A stretch of 64,000 nt of DNA from Porphyra umbilicalis (lineage: Eukaryota > Rhodophyta > Bangiophyceae > Bangiales > Bangiaceae). Below the pieces are notes generated by a model, which worked only from the letters and a program-made list of their open reading frames with translations, did no database searches and had not been told where the DNA came from. Position numbers and translations under genes: made by a program. Shown here one piece after another: positions 31,553-42,300 of the stretch. The DNA is taken from the NCBI GenBank assembly GCA_002049455.2, contig KV918765.1, positions 1-64,000 on the forward strand, written 5' to 3'. Position 1 is the first letter of the stretch; every line of letters starts with the position of its first letter.

Positions 31553-33562
31553 CTACAAAGGCATACCGTGCTCATCAGCCGCCTGTGCGGCTTGCACAAT
31601 TGCAACAGTACGAGCAGTTGTTCTTGCCAATCCCATGTGTACGGAGGTGCCATCTTGCGCATAAACGCTACCAATGGCGCCCCGTGGGTTGGCGTATGCA
31701 CACAAGTTGCAAGGCGCCCGAGCATTGTGCCCCCGAAGATGACTTGTCTTGGACACCTGTTCATTGTCGCCCACGAAGAAGGCAACGTCGGCAAACACCC
31801 GCACCTTGACACCATCCGGGTCGTCGACAACCCACCCGTTATGAGCACCAGTTGTAAAGTCACTCATGACCGCACGCAGCACCGCATCCGAAGAGACACC
31901 CCGCTCCGTTAAAGACAGGACGCGACCCCCGCTGCGACTCATGCGGTGCATGAAGAGCCAAGTGAGGTAGCTCATGTACACGCCCCCAAGTCCATCAAAG
32001 TCGTCAGAGTACAGTGCAAGCGATACCACATACCACCGCTCCCCGTCTGGTACCACTCCACTCAACAGTCGTCGCTGCCGAGGGAGGACATCCTCGCAAG
32101 TGTTGACAGCGGGTTCATGATCCCGAGGGAGACGCACGATTTGCTCTACAGAAGCCACGTCCCCAGCGGACGCCACCCAACAAAGATGCTCGTTGTCACC
32201 TTGGCGCCAATGGCGCACCACGAGAGAGCCAACCGTGACGCCAGCTAAGACGCATGGCACGACAAAATCACCAGCGTGAATGGCCGACCCTGGTTGAAGC
32301 CCCGCCGTGCTACTGGCAAAAGAGCCTCCACCGACGGTGACGTCAGCGAGATGTTCAGCTCCACCCTTCAATGAGATCGAGACGGTATCGCCAGCGCATA
32401 GCATCTCGCCGTCTAGTGCAAACCTCCGCACGATTCCCCCCGCCATAGTACAGGCTTGGCGGTCTTGAAAAAGGGGCGAGTCGCAAAACTCCGGGTGACG
32501 AGCCCTCTCGGCGTCACTTCGTCGGTCAGCCGCAGTGAATAGGGCAAAAGTGGCCGCGAAAGAGAAGTCCCGGGCGATGTGGTCGCTGGGCAGAACCACG
32601 AGCAGCGGCGAACCCGTTTGAGCGCCCGGAGAACCCGAGCTCTCCCAGATTGAGCGGAGCGGCAGCCCCCAGGAATTGCGCACACGAGGAAGCAGTACTC
32701 GTTTGATGTACGTCAACGATGGCGGCGATACCGTAGGGTTAATGTCTCGTACAAAGGCGCGCATGATATCATACTGCACCTGGGTGACACCCGCCTGCCC
32801 GCGGAGGTAGTAGAAGCAAAAAAACTCCGTGTAGTCGGCGAATGGCATGTCCCCTAGAGAGCCACACGGTTGCGCCTGCGGAGGCACTGGGTCAGGCACG
32901 TCGTCTGTGCCAACGTCGAGCTGGAACGCGCCGGCATACGGGTCTGCGCCAAAGTAGTTGGTGACGTCGCTGTCACCATCTTGATTGTGAAGCCCATCAT
33001 CTTCGCGAGCCGCATCTTCACCGCATGCCAACCCGGCAGGGTGGATCGTGGAGAGCGACGCACCTGCAAGCGCGGCGTGGGCGGATGGAGCGTCCTCTAC
33101 CTCTTGAATAGCACCGGCCGAGTGATCGCTAAGTAGGTGGTTGGGGTACGCGGGCCCAGCGGGGTGGCCGGCAGCCGGCGGATAGGCGCCAGGCGAGGCA
33201 TGGGACGTCAGATGTGCTGCGGCAGGTTGTGTACGTCGGGGTTGGTGTACAGACGCCAGGCCGACGTCAGGGGGAGGATTGCGAGGCGCGGCGTCGGCGG
33301 GGGCACGTCCGACAGGTACAAGGTTGAAGCAGTGACCCACGGTCGAGAAGCGCTCGCCAGCGGATGCTTGAATAGCAAGGCGGCCGGTGGATAGGTTGCC
33401 GGCCTCACCAATGCCTTCCACAGCAGGAGCCGGTAGCTCACTGGTTCCGGAGTCAGCAGCCAAGGTTGGATGCTCAAATGGTCGGGCGTACGCAACCGGC
33501 CGGACCTCGCTGATCTCTGGGCCCCGCTTCTGTCCACAGAGCGATGGCCGGTACCGAGACAT
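31553..33562 (-). CDS. TNP2-like (CACTA superfamily) transposase, N-terminal portion
   Basis: ATG 33562 (MSRYRPSLCG) is preferred over the upstream GTG at 33610. Residues about 1-230 are a Pro/Ala/Gly-rich linker without a clear finger. Ordered blocks follow: YTEFFCFYYLRGQAGVTQVQ, WYVVSLALYSDDFDGLGG, VKVRVFADVAFFVGDNEQVS, and SHLRGHNARAPCNLCAYANP with a C-x2-C. Known: in TNP2 and Plavaka families the acidic catalytic residues and this C-x2-C zinc site sit in this order. The ORF stops at 31553 soon after a GTATGC donor (GAGCACG|GTATGC), so a further exon is expected to the left, but none is found before the opposing ORF. The missing C-terminal half is present on the other strand at 35033-36214. 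Probably a rearranged, non-functional copy. Confidence 0.65.
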   Translation of the reverse strand: MSRYRPSLCGQKRGPEISEVRPVAYARPFEHPTLAADSGTSELPAPAVEGIGEAGNLSTGRLAIQASAGERFSTVGHCFNLVPVGRAPADAAPRNPPPDVGLASVHQPRRTQPAAAHLTSHASPGAYPPAAGHPAGPAYPNHLLSDHSAGAIQEVEDAPSAHAALAGASLSTIHPAGLACGEDAAREDDGLHNQDGDSDVTNYFGADPYAGAFQLDVGTDDVPDPVPPQAQPCGSLGDMPFADYTEFFCFYYLRGQAGVTQVQYDIMRAFVRDINPTVSPPSLTYIKRVLLPRVRNSWGLPLRSIWESSGSPGAQTGSPLLVVLPSDHIARDFSFAATFALFTAADRRSDAERARHPEFCDSPLFQDRQACTMAGGIVRRFALDGEMLCAGDTVSISLKGGAEHLADVTVGGGSFASSTAGLQPGSAIHAGDFVVPCVLAGVTVGSLVVRHWRQGDNEHLCWVASAGDVASVEQIVRLPRDHEPAVNTCEDVLPRQRRLLSGVVPDGERWYVVSLALYSDDFDGLGGVYMSYLTWLFMHRMSRSGGRVLSLTERGVSSDAVLRAVMSDFTTGAHNGWVVDDPDGVKVRVFADVAFFVGDNEQVSKTSHLRGHNARAPCNLCAYANPRGAIGSVYAQDGTSVHMGLARTTARTVAIVQAAQAADEHGMPL

Positions 33563-33610
33563 GTTCGTGGCAGTGGAGGCGACCACCGCATACCCGCACG
33601 CCGTAATCAC

Positions 33611-35032
33611 GACGGGCTGTGAAATGTGAGTTCAGCGTCGCCTGCAACGCGGGCAGTGCAAAACAAACCGTGAGCCCCTCCTCCCGTGCTTGTCACTTCA
33701 TCCGCCGCCGTGTCTGTGACAGGTCTGTCAAATCTGCTCAGGCCACGTGCCTGCCCACCCAGGGTCGGACAAACCTAGTCCCTCACCCCCGTCAGCAGAG
33801 GCCTCACGGCTCGCCGCGGCCTGTAGAGGCCTCTAGGCTCGCCCCGGCCGGTAGAGGCCTCCTAACTCACGCCGTCAGGTGCTGGTCCCCCCACTCCATC
33901 CCGTGACGGCCTCGTCGCTCATCGTCTACAGCACGAAATAAAAAGGCCCCGCAGTCGTGAACGCACAAATAGCCATCAGCACCGTCGCCAGTGCAGCAGA
34001 GGTCATGTGCACGAAGGGAAGGGACTGCGGTATCGAGAGTTGTCACACGCCGAGGAGACGGCTGCAATCTAAGCTGTCTCTGTGTGTTCGGGGAATGGGC
34101 CATAGAGCTGGTGCTCGTCAGGGGCTCGTCAGCAAGCTGTGGTCCAGACTCCTGGACTTATGTCGTCCTCAAATGCGGTCCAGACGGCTGATCACTGGAG
34201 CTCCAGTGGTCAGCCGTCCATGGAGTCGTTTCTTGAGCGGTAGCTTTGCAGCCGTCTTGGTCCACGAGCCGTCACCTAAATAATTCCAAACAGCATGACT
34301 AGAACGAAGTCCGACGCGACGTTGCAGTAGGTCTTGCTGACGGCACCACCTCACCACAGTGCCGCTGCCGTCTGGGCCCGTCTTCCGCGAGCTCAGAGGA
34401 CTGAGGAGACCCTATTGACGCTTCTTGGGCGTGCCCTTGTTGCTTATTCTGCTGAGGCTACGGGCGCGCGTGCTAGCTGACAACAGGCACTGTGGGTGTC
34501 GTTGACGGTGCCGAAATTTCTGGGCGTGGCCGCCGAACGAGCACACGGGCGTGTTGCCTTCTACTTTGGCGGCAGAGATGCCTTTCTGGTCCCACTTGGC
34601 GTATTTGGGACCGACGTTGCGGGCCATGCCATCCCTCTCGGTTCTGTGGGGACTGCAGGAGTCCTCCTGTTGCAAACTGCCCCCTCTGCTGTCGTCGGTG
34701 GTTGCGTCGCCATCACGGAGCGGTCGCGCTCGGACTCCAGGCGCGGTCGCATTCGGGCTCAAGGCGCGGTCGTTGTCGTGGCGTCGGCTGCCAGAGAGAT
34801 TGGCCAACAGGGAATTCTTTCCGCATTGGGTCCAGCCTCGGCTCTTGCCTCCGTGCCTTTTGTTGCCAACTTTCCATCTTCTAGGACACAAGCCTCTCCT
34901 CACGTCTCTTCCAAACCTCCCTCGGAAACCCGCAGGGGGCTTTCATCGGCACGAGCGCCCGCACCGTTGTGTCTTTCGGCGACGACCGCCCTTCCAAGGC
35001 CGCCGGCAGGCCGGTTCATCATTTCATTCAAC
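33611..35032. other. Spacer between the two transposase halves
   Basis: Repetitive GAGGCCTC-type words at 33790-33860. A plus frame open from 34496 (GTG) joins the downstream ORF but is unlike any transposase block until 35033. A short SpeI-free inverted word pair flanks 34180-34210 (CTGATCACTGGAGCTCCAGT). It may hold the rearrangement breakpoint. Confidence 0.35.
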
Positions 35033-36214
35033 ATGAAGCACGTCGACGCGGGCCTCTTTGGGCTTGGGCTTTGGCTGGACAGCGACCAGAGCGTTTTCCA
35101 CCAACTGAGCGCGGTCTTGCCGGAGGGCATGTTCGATGGCCACCGCAGTGTGTTGCCATCTCCTGACCACCTGTTCTTCCTGGGGCTAACGAAGAAGCTG
35201 GTACAGGGAGTTTTTTCCCTGTTGCACCTCGACCTTCGGCCTACGGTTGGTGTCTCCTTGCGTGAGGCCCTGGCGCACGCTGGGTTTCCATGCACAAAGG
35301 TGTACAACCCCAGCAACAAGACGCACGTCAACTCGTTGGGAATTTCTGAGTGGGCGGCCGTGTGCGTCGTCGGACCCCATGCTTGTTGACGAGCCATCCC
35401 GGACGAACTCCTGACTGGTCCTGTGTCGGGTGTCTCTCCTCTAGGACTGGCCATTGACTTGCTGCAGGACCTGTACGATGTGGTGCGCCTGGCCTACTAC
35501 TATCCCCGAATTGAGCTCGACGGCGAGGCGTCGTGCATGGCCAGAGGCGATGCGAATGTCGAGCTACGGCGTCGCGTGGGTGTGCTCCTTCGTGGGATTC
35601 GTGCGGCGTGCGTGTGCCCGGACTGTGGCTCCCTAGCGTTGATCGTCGACGTCCCGAATGTTCACCGCATGAACGAGGCGGTGTGGCACGCCGTTGAGCT
35701 GCTCGGCTCTCTTCGCGACTCATTTGAGCTTCTCTTCGAGAGCATGCATCAACCGCTGAAGCGCTCCATCCGCGGCGGCAACGGACACAATGACGTGCAC
35801 CGAGCAATGTCAAAGATGGTTGACAATGAGGTCGTGTCCCGGCTGGCGTTGGACCCGGCCAAGTTTGGCGTCCCATCATTCTGGCTCCGCCAGACCTCCC
35901 TGAGCAAGCTGTTCGAAAGTGCGGTGCCCCTTGCCAGCCGCCCCGCGGGTGATGGCTGGACGGCTGGGCGCCAGCGCGAGGAGGAACAGGGGATTTCCGG
36001 CGCCGCTAAGCTTCTGGTCTCTGGTTATGTGACAGGAGCGGTTGAAGCAAGTTGGCGTCGTCATGCTGTGAGGGCAGGGGTTGCCGTCCGCCGAGCTGAT
36101 GCGGTGGCTGTCCTGGTGAACAGTGATTCTGGGGAGGACGCTGTGCGCACCTTCGACGTTGGCGAAGAGAATGCTGTGGGTGTTCACGCAAGCTTTTTCC
36201 ACGTGGTGGCGTAG
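35033..36214 (+). pseudogene. TNP2-like transposase, C-terminal portion
   Basis: From MKHVDAGLFGLGLWLDSD the frame carries LPSPDHLFFLGLTKKLVQG, HVNSLGISEWAA, a TGA at 35387-35389, then in the same frame LGLAIDLLQDLYDVVRLAYY, VHRMNEAVWHAVELLG, FELLFESMHQPLKRSI, GHNDVHRAMSKM and a final VGVHASFFHVV. Known: TNP2-type proteins have the block with PDHLFFLG/D-H-x-L-F after the zinc site, and an E-x2-H-x3-K-type region near the end. The stop may be avoided by an intron with acceptor TCTCCTCTAG at about 35445. The N-terminal half is absent upstream on this strand but lies inverted at 31553-33562. Together they make one family-length protein. Confidence 0.6.
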
Positions 36215-37441
36215 TGGGTTGCCCCGAACGGGCGTCTAAGTGCCGTTGTATCCCCTTTCGTGGTTGCATCACAGGGAGCTTGGACGTTGGATACGACACG
36301 TGTGTTGCATCTGCCGTTGGGCCGTGGGGTTCGCAAGGCTTTGGCTCTCCATGACTGTACCAGTGCCTGCTCTGCTCTGATAACAGGTCGCGTCTCACAC
36401 GATGCCACCAACTCCTGGGTTCTGTACGGACGTGAGCATGGGTTTCCTCCGCGACAGGGGTAGAGTAGAAAATACTGTTGTCAAGCTGGTTTTGTTTTGG
36501 CAATCTCACGACGGTGCTCACCATCTAAGACAGAAGAAAAGAGAAATACACAGAGCAGATGTATGCCACAAGGGCGCCCACGACTTGCCCCCCCCGCCAA
36601 CTTAGATATACAAACTCATACCCAACACGCGGCCTGGGTCACGGCACGGTACTACAAGCGTATCGAACGCCCGCCAGCGCCGCAGCTCATGCACAGTGGC
36701 TGGTGAGCTTCCTGAGCGGGAGCGGCCACAACCTGGACCAACCTTCGAGAAGACGGACCCAACAGAAGATCGCGCAGGGATAGGCTTCCAGGTGAGGCAG
36801 CCGGAGCGACTGTGGCGGTATCTTAGGTAGTACAACTCGGCGACCCCAGGGTCTCAGCTCCTGTCAGGGGAAGGCATCACCAAGGTCATTCAAGGGCGCC
36901 CAAATTCGCTGCTCAGGACAGGTGCTCAGGCGAGGACGCCCAGAACACATATTTGAGGGGTGGCCCGACAAGGCACACAGAAAGGGTCCGCCAGTGGCTT
37001 GCAAGCTGCGCTGCTCAGGTGGGGGGGGGCTTCCAAGAGGCCAGTGGTGCGCGGCTGCGAGCGTGCCTCCAGCCAGGTGCCCGGGCCGGGAGGGCCGCAC
37101 GGATCAAATAGGTGGGGGCGCTGCAAGGGCACGCAGTGGAGGTAGCCAGAAGTGGACACACGAGCGCTCCCAGCGGGGTGGGGGCTCGCCCCAAAATATG
37201 TTCTTGCAGCACGTGGTGGCAACATTCTCGGCCAAAATACATATTTTTTCTGTGTGAGCACAGCTTTGGAACCTGCTGTGTCACCCCCGCCGAAGCGCAA
37301 GCGCGCACCGTTCGCCTCTTCCGCTGCACGGCGGTCGAGGCGGCCAAGGAAATATTTTACGTCCTCTCCACCGTCCCCACCGCGCAGGCGGCGAATTCGG
37401 CGCTCGGGGACCCCGCGGGAATTGCCGAGGGGCTGGCCACT
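36215..37441. other. No gene seen
   Basis: Short ORFs only. A G run near 37020. Frames at 36926-37621 (minus) and 37112-37507 (plus) are open but featureless. Confidence 0.35.
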
Positions 37442-38203
37442 AGGCTTGTTGAGTGCGCCCCGATTTTCGGGGCGCTGGTGCATAATGCGCCCCTGAGCGC
37501 CCTTTGAACGCTCAGTGCGCCCTGAGCGCCCCTCGAGCGCCCGTTGTAGCACCCATAAATGATCAGGTAGCCCCCTCTTGTTCTTACGGTTTGACTGTGT
37601 TTCGTGGAAACTAGCGACCATCTGTGAATTTCTCTATGCAGGTGAAAGAAGGACTGCTGACGGTCATCCGCAAGCCCCAATGTGTCTGCGTGCCGCCCAA
37701 AGCGGCAGCTCACAAGGACAAACAAGAGAACAGATGAATATGTTCCAGGTGGTGATGTAGACAACGAGACCGTCCGGCCATGAGGACAAGAAACACACGC
37801 ACACCATACACAGTCACGCCGACCTATTCACGTCTGCAGCCTTGGCCAAGTAGATATCCGTGCCAAAGATGTCTTGCAGTCGTGGGAGGTGGTTGACAAG
37901 GATGCTGCTGCTCTGGCGCCAAGACGAGGGCCATCGCTGCTGCCATGGCCACCTCCTGACGGGCCCTTCCCGCCTTACCGCTGGGGCACCTGCATCCAGG
38001 GCTGCGCGCCCATAGAGGCTGCAGACAGAGTCGTCGGGCACTCGGTCGACCACGTAGTTAATAAGTTACGACGATTATTATTCAGAGCGCCCATCAAAGC
38101 GCCCAGGAAACCGTGGGCGCTGGGCGCTCGAGCACCCTCTGAGCGCTCATTGAGCGCCTAAAATGCGCCCAAAAAGCGCGCCCTGGGCGCACTCAACAAC
38201 CCT
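37442..38203. mobile_element. Non-autonomous element with GCGC-rich inverted ends, copy 2
   Basis: Left end TAGGCTTGTTGAGTGCGCCC (T at 37441) and right end, reverse complement, TAGGGTTGTTGAGTGCGCCC are inverted matches with one difference in 20. Each is followed inward by about 100 bases of GAGCGCCC-type motifs. Flanks add GGCCA before the ends on both sides. About 762 bp; the interior has no recognisable ORF. A TAGCACCCATAAA word just inside the left cluster (about 37545-37557) recurs in reverse complement inside copy 1 near 18086-18098. Confidence 0.7.
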
Positions 38204-39385
38204 ACTGGCCACGGCGGAGCCCGCCAACACCGCCGCCGCGGAGCTGGCATACACCCGCTTGGCGGCGCATCATCAGCAATATAGGCAGGCCTAACGCGGT
38301 GTTGAGTGGTTCGACTTTGAGTTCGGTCGAACGAGTCAAGCCCGTCAGAGTTCGTTCGTACGAACAAGCCCCAATCCGGGTGCGGCATTATTCGAGCCTT
38401 CCAGCACATTCATGAGGAGGCCGATGGGTGCGCAGACATGGCCAAAGTTAGCCTTACTTAACATAGCCAACATCTAACTTCAAAACATAGGCTCATCATA
38501 ATTTCCTTATTTTATTCCCATACTATACTACGCAACCGTCACACAGTTTAAGTGCAGCGTCGAATTTCTTCGTATTTCCTGCATGGGATCGCGCCAGGGC
38601 ATGCCCGCCTTCCTCGTCATGCTACTACCCCGCGCGGGACGCCGGTGCGTGACGCCGCGATCACCCGGGGCGCAGCATGCCGGCATGCCGGCCCGCCCGG
38701 CCGACGGCCTGCACGCCGGCCCGCCCGCCGGCCCGCCCGCCCACCCTACCGCCGGGCCGTCCACCCGCGCACCCATCCGCCAGCTGGCTCGCACGCTAGC
38801 TCGCCTGCCTGCCCTCTGGAACACCTCGTAGCCTTGTGGCTCAGTGACCCACTCACTGGACCGCTCGCCCCACCACCATCCCAGCACCATCCCGACCACC
38901 CGCCCGCTCAACCCCCCCCCCTCTTTCTCTCCCACCCCCCGCCGACCCGGCCGCCCACCCTCGCGCCTTGTCGCTCCGTTCGACCATCCCCAGCACAGAA
39001 CGCACGGCCGGACAACGGGGGATGAGACGCGCGTGGTGGGCAGCGTTGGTGACTAAAGAGCGAGCAACAACAAACAGCATCCTCCCAGTGCCGTACCCTA
39101 CCAAGGGCCACCCGTCAACCCAACCCTGCAATGGCTGCGCACACGTTGGTGGCGCTGTTGACGAGTCGCGCGACGGCTTCAGGTTGATCCTGGTCACTCC
39201 TGCACGGGAGAGGGGCATCAAGCTCGCCCGGCAAGGGAAAGTAGCGGACGCGGCCGCCAATCGCTGTTGGTGCCGCACCCCCCACCGTCGCTACTCCTGC
39301 TGCTCGGCCGCACTCCGCGCGCGCTGTGTCCGTGAGGTTGGCGGCGCCGCCGCGGCGCCCCCCGCCCCCGCTGTGCGCTGTGTAA
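38204..39385. other. Spacer with GCCCGCCG-rich simple sequence
   Basis: 38680-38800 is degenerate GCCC/GCCG repeat. 38850-38990 is C-rich. Frames here are compositional. The 3' part is the 5' flank of the transposase gene. Confidence 0.4.
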
Positions 39386-42300
39386 ATGCCGCCGCCTCGT
39401 CCAGTGGCGGTCAGCCACAAGTGCGGGCTGTGCAACCGTCTCTTTCCGACGAGCGCTGCCGTAGGCCGGCACCGGCAGCAGTTTCATCCTGGGGTCCCTT
39501 TGCACGTCAACAGGAGCGCCGTGGCTCTGCCAAACACTCACCAAAGTTCAACACCATCCTCTTCGGCGCCTCTCGTTCAAGCCAACGCCGGCGTCGTGGA
39601 CGGGAGGCGGACGGGCGGCACTCCAGGATCTGTTCCCGTTTTCTCCTTGCGGCGCGGTCCGGCGAGCGCCTGCTCCTCGGTGCGCTCCGCGCGGGAGACC
39701 GAGACAGGGTCGCCACACTACGTGGCGGACCAGTCGGCCGCAAGGCCTGATGTGCTGCTGCTCGGCCGGCGAGAGTCCGCCATCCGTGCAAACGCCCCCC
39801 CGCCTCTGCGACCGCGGGTGGTCGTTGGCTCGTTGGCAACGCGCATCTATGCGTACTATCGGTCGAAGGGGGATGCCCAGCAAACGCGGCCTATATTCAA
39901 CAGTGCCACTGGCAGCCAACCTTCTAAGTTCAACAATGCAACGCTGCGGAAGGCCCGGCTCTTTGCGCTATCCACCGGCCGTGACGGGCTGTCGGTGGCT
40001 GGGAAAAAGATGCTGTGGGACGTGGTGGTGTCTGCCGAGCGGAGCACAAGGGCGAGCGACGCTGCCGGCGGCATGGGGCCCATGGAGTCTGCGTTTGAGT
40101 CCGCCGCCAAGTTTGCCGCGTCGTTCAAGAGCGAAGAAAACCGCTGCTTGACGGACCAGGGTTGGCGGGAGACCAAGATTGTGATAGACGGGCAGGCGTT
40201 CACGTTCTACTGGCGCGACCTGTGGGACGTGGCGGTGGAGGCCATTGTCGGCGCGGCGGAGCGGTCGATGTACGGCCATCGGCGCGTGCGTGGGGACGGC
40301 AGCATCATCCGCAGCGGCACGTTAGACAGTGACCTTTACTTGGAGGAGCAGGCGCGCGTCTTCAAGGAGCACAAGATCAACTCCAACGAGAAGCAGTTCG
40401 TGTTGGCAACCCAGCTGTTCTCCGACGCCGCGCTTGTCTCCTGGTCTGGAGGTACGTTGATTATGTTCATTTTCAGGGCCTACTCGAACATTTGCACCCT
40501 CGTTTTCGCCTATGCTCGTATGGACCGTCTCGTGGCGGCTATGCATACATGTGCTCGTTGATTGCTACCACGCCCATTAGCTCGTACTAACTGTCTCGAA
40601 GCCTGCCCTTCTTCCTACATCCTTTATTGTATTGTTCATTTGTTCGATGAACGTTGACCTCTTCAGCCCATTACATCTACCCAATCAGGGCTCGCTTCCC
40701 GAACGTCAAGAAGGGCGTCACCGAGTGGCAGACCGTCGCGTATTTGCCCTGTGTCAAACTTCGCCACGGAGCGGGCTGGCGCGAGAGGGAGCGCGCCCGT
40801 AACTTGCGTGGGCAGCTCCTGCAGCGGTGCATCGCGTTGCTGGTGGACCGCTTTGCGCTCGCGAGCCGAGCTGGTGAGATGATCTCCCTCGACGACGGCG
40901 TGTGGAGGGCGTTTCCGAGAATCACGCTGTATGCTGCAGACATGCCCGAGCAGCGCAATCTCCTCGGCCTACGCTTGGGCCGCAGCCTCAAGCCGTGTTC
41001 GCGATGCATGGTCAGCAAGGACCACTGTGGGAAGTGCGACGACGCCATGGCGCGCAATGTGCGGGAGACGGTGAGGCTGCAGCTGGAGGCCGCGAGCCTC
41101 TTCGACTCGAGCACCGGCTCAGCGCGGCGTGAGCAAATATCAGCGGACTACTCAGCCACCCCGTTTGTCCCGGCCCTGGGCGCCGTTGAAGGACTTTGCA
41201 CTGGTAACACGGCACTCTTTCGAGTCTTCGGTTTTGACCTCCTGCATGTACGTTTGGCGACGCATGTATCTTTTCTTCCTTCTTCTGCTTCTGTCCTATG
41301 TCTGAGTGGCTCGCGCAGAAAGCGCCGCTACTCACACCCCTCAAAAAGGACGACGCGTTCCCCCTCCCCCCCGACTGGAGCGTCCCGACGCTCCTCGGCG
41401 CAACCGCCGCCGTCTACCACACCAACGGCGCGTGTGTTGTGGGGGGCCGTGGCGTCGTGGCGGTCGGGAGGTCCGAGACGGCCGCGGATGCGGATTGTCG
41501 CCGCTTGGCCGCCGCCGCTGCGGTCCGGCAGCTGCCAATCCGTCAGCGCCGGCGGGGTGGCGGCGGCGACGCCGACCCTTCCCATCCCCGTCGGCCTCGT
41601 GTGCGACGGCATCTTGACCCACGCGCCCGTGTGGCCCGCCGACCGGCGACGCCTCCACGCAATCTGTTGTGTTGGAAAACGAGCGGGGGGTAGGGGCGGC
41701 CGCTACTGCCGCCACCGGGAACCGCCGTCAAAAGGCCCTCGCCCCTCCACCCCCAGTCCCCTGCTGGCGACCCGCCGCAAGCAGGGGACTGAACGCCACC
41801 CGACGTGGCCGTTACTAACAATTCTGCTTGTGTTTCGTTTTCTCTCTTTTTCTGGCCTTCTTGCATTCTGTTTATGTAGGTACCTGGTGCCAACAGGAAT
41901 CAAACAGCCCGTCCTCAGGGGTAGTGACTGGCGACATGGGGTGGTCTACTGGCCCGGAGCGGTCGCCGGCCTGATCGGCCGCCGGCCAGCCGACTCGGAC
42001 GCCCCCTTTGAGAGAAATCTTCGCAAGTCCCCGTTCGGCAGCCGCACGTTCCACGAGCAGGCGGAGCTCGCCAAGACCAAGAAGAAGGGCAAACGCAAGA
42101 AGATGTCCGGGGGGGGGGGGGTGCCAAGGCCGGACATTCGGAGTCGCCCTCGTCGGATGGGGAGAGTAGCCTGCGCGGGGACGCGGACAGCGACGGGTCA
42201 GATTGTGCACCCTACTCGGAATTCTTCTGGGACTCCGATGAGGAGAAGCTCGAGCCGACGACCACGACGGGTGTCGACTCCCCAGCCTTCGCGCTCCTTT

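Noticed and set aside
34169-34357. Palindromic words around 34180-34210 as transposon ends
   Set aside because: Only about 20 bases and no second copy at a plausible distance.
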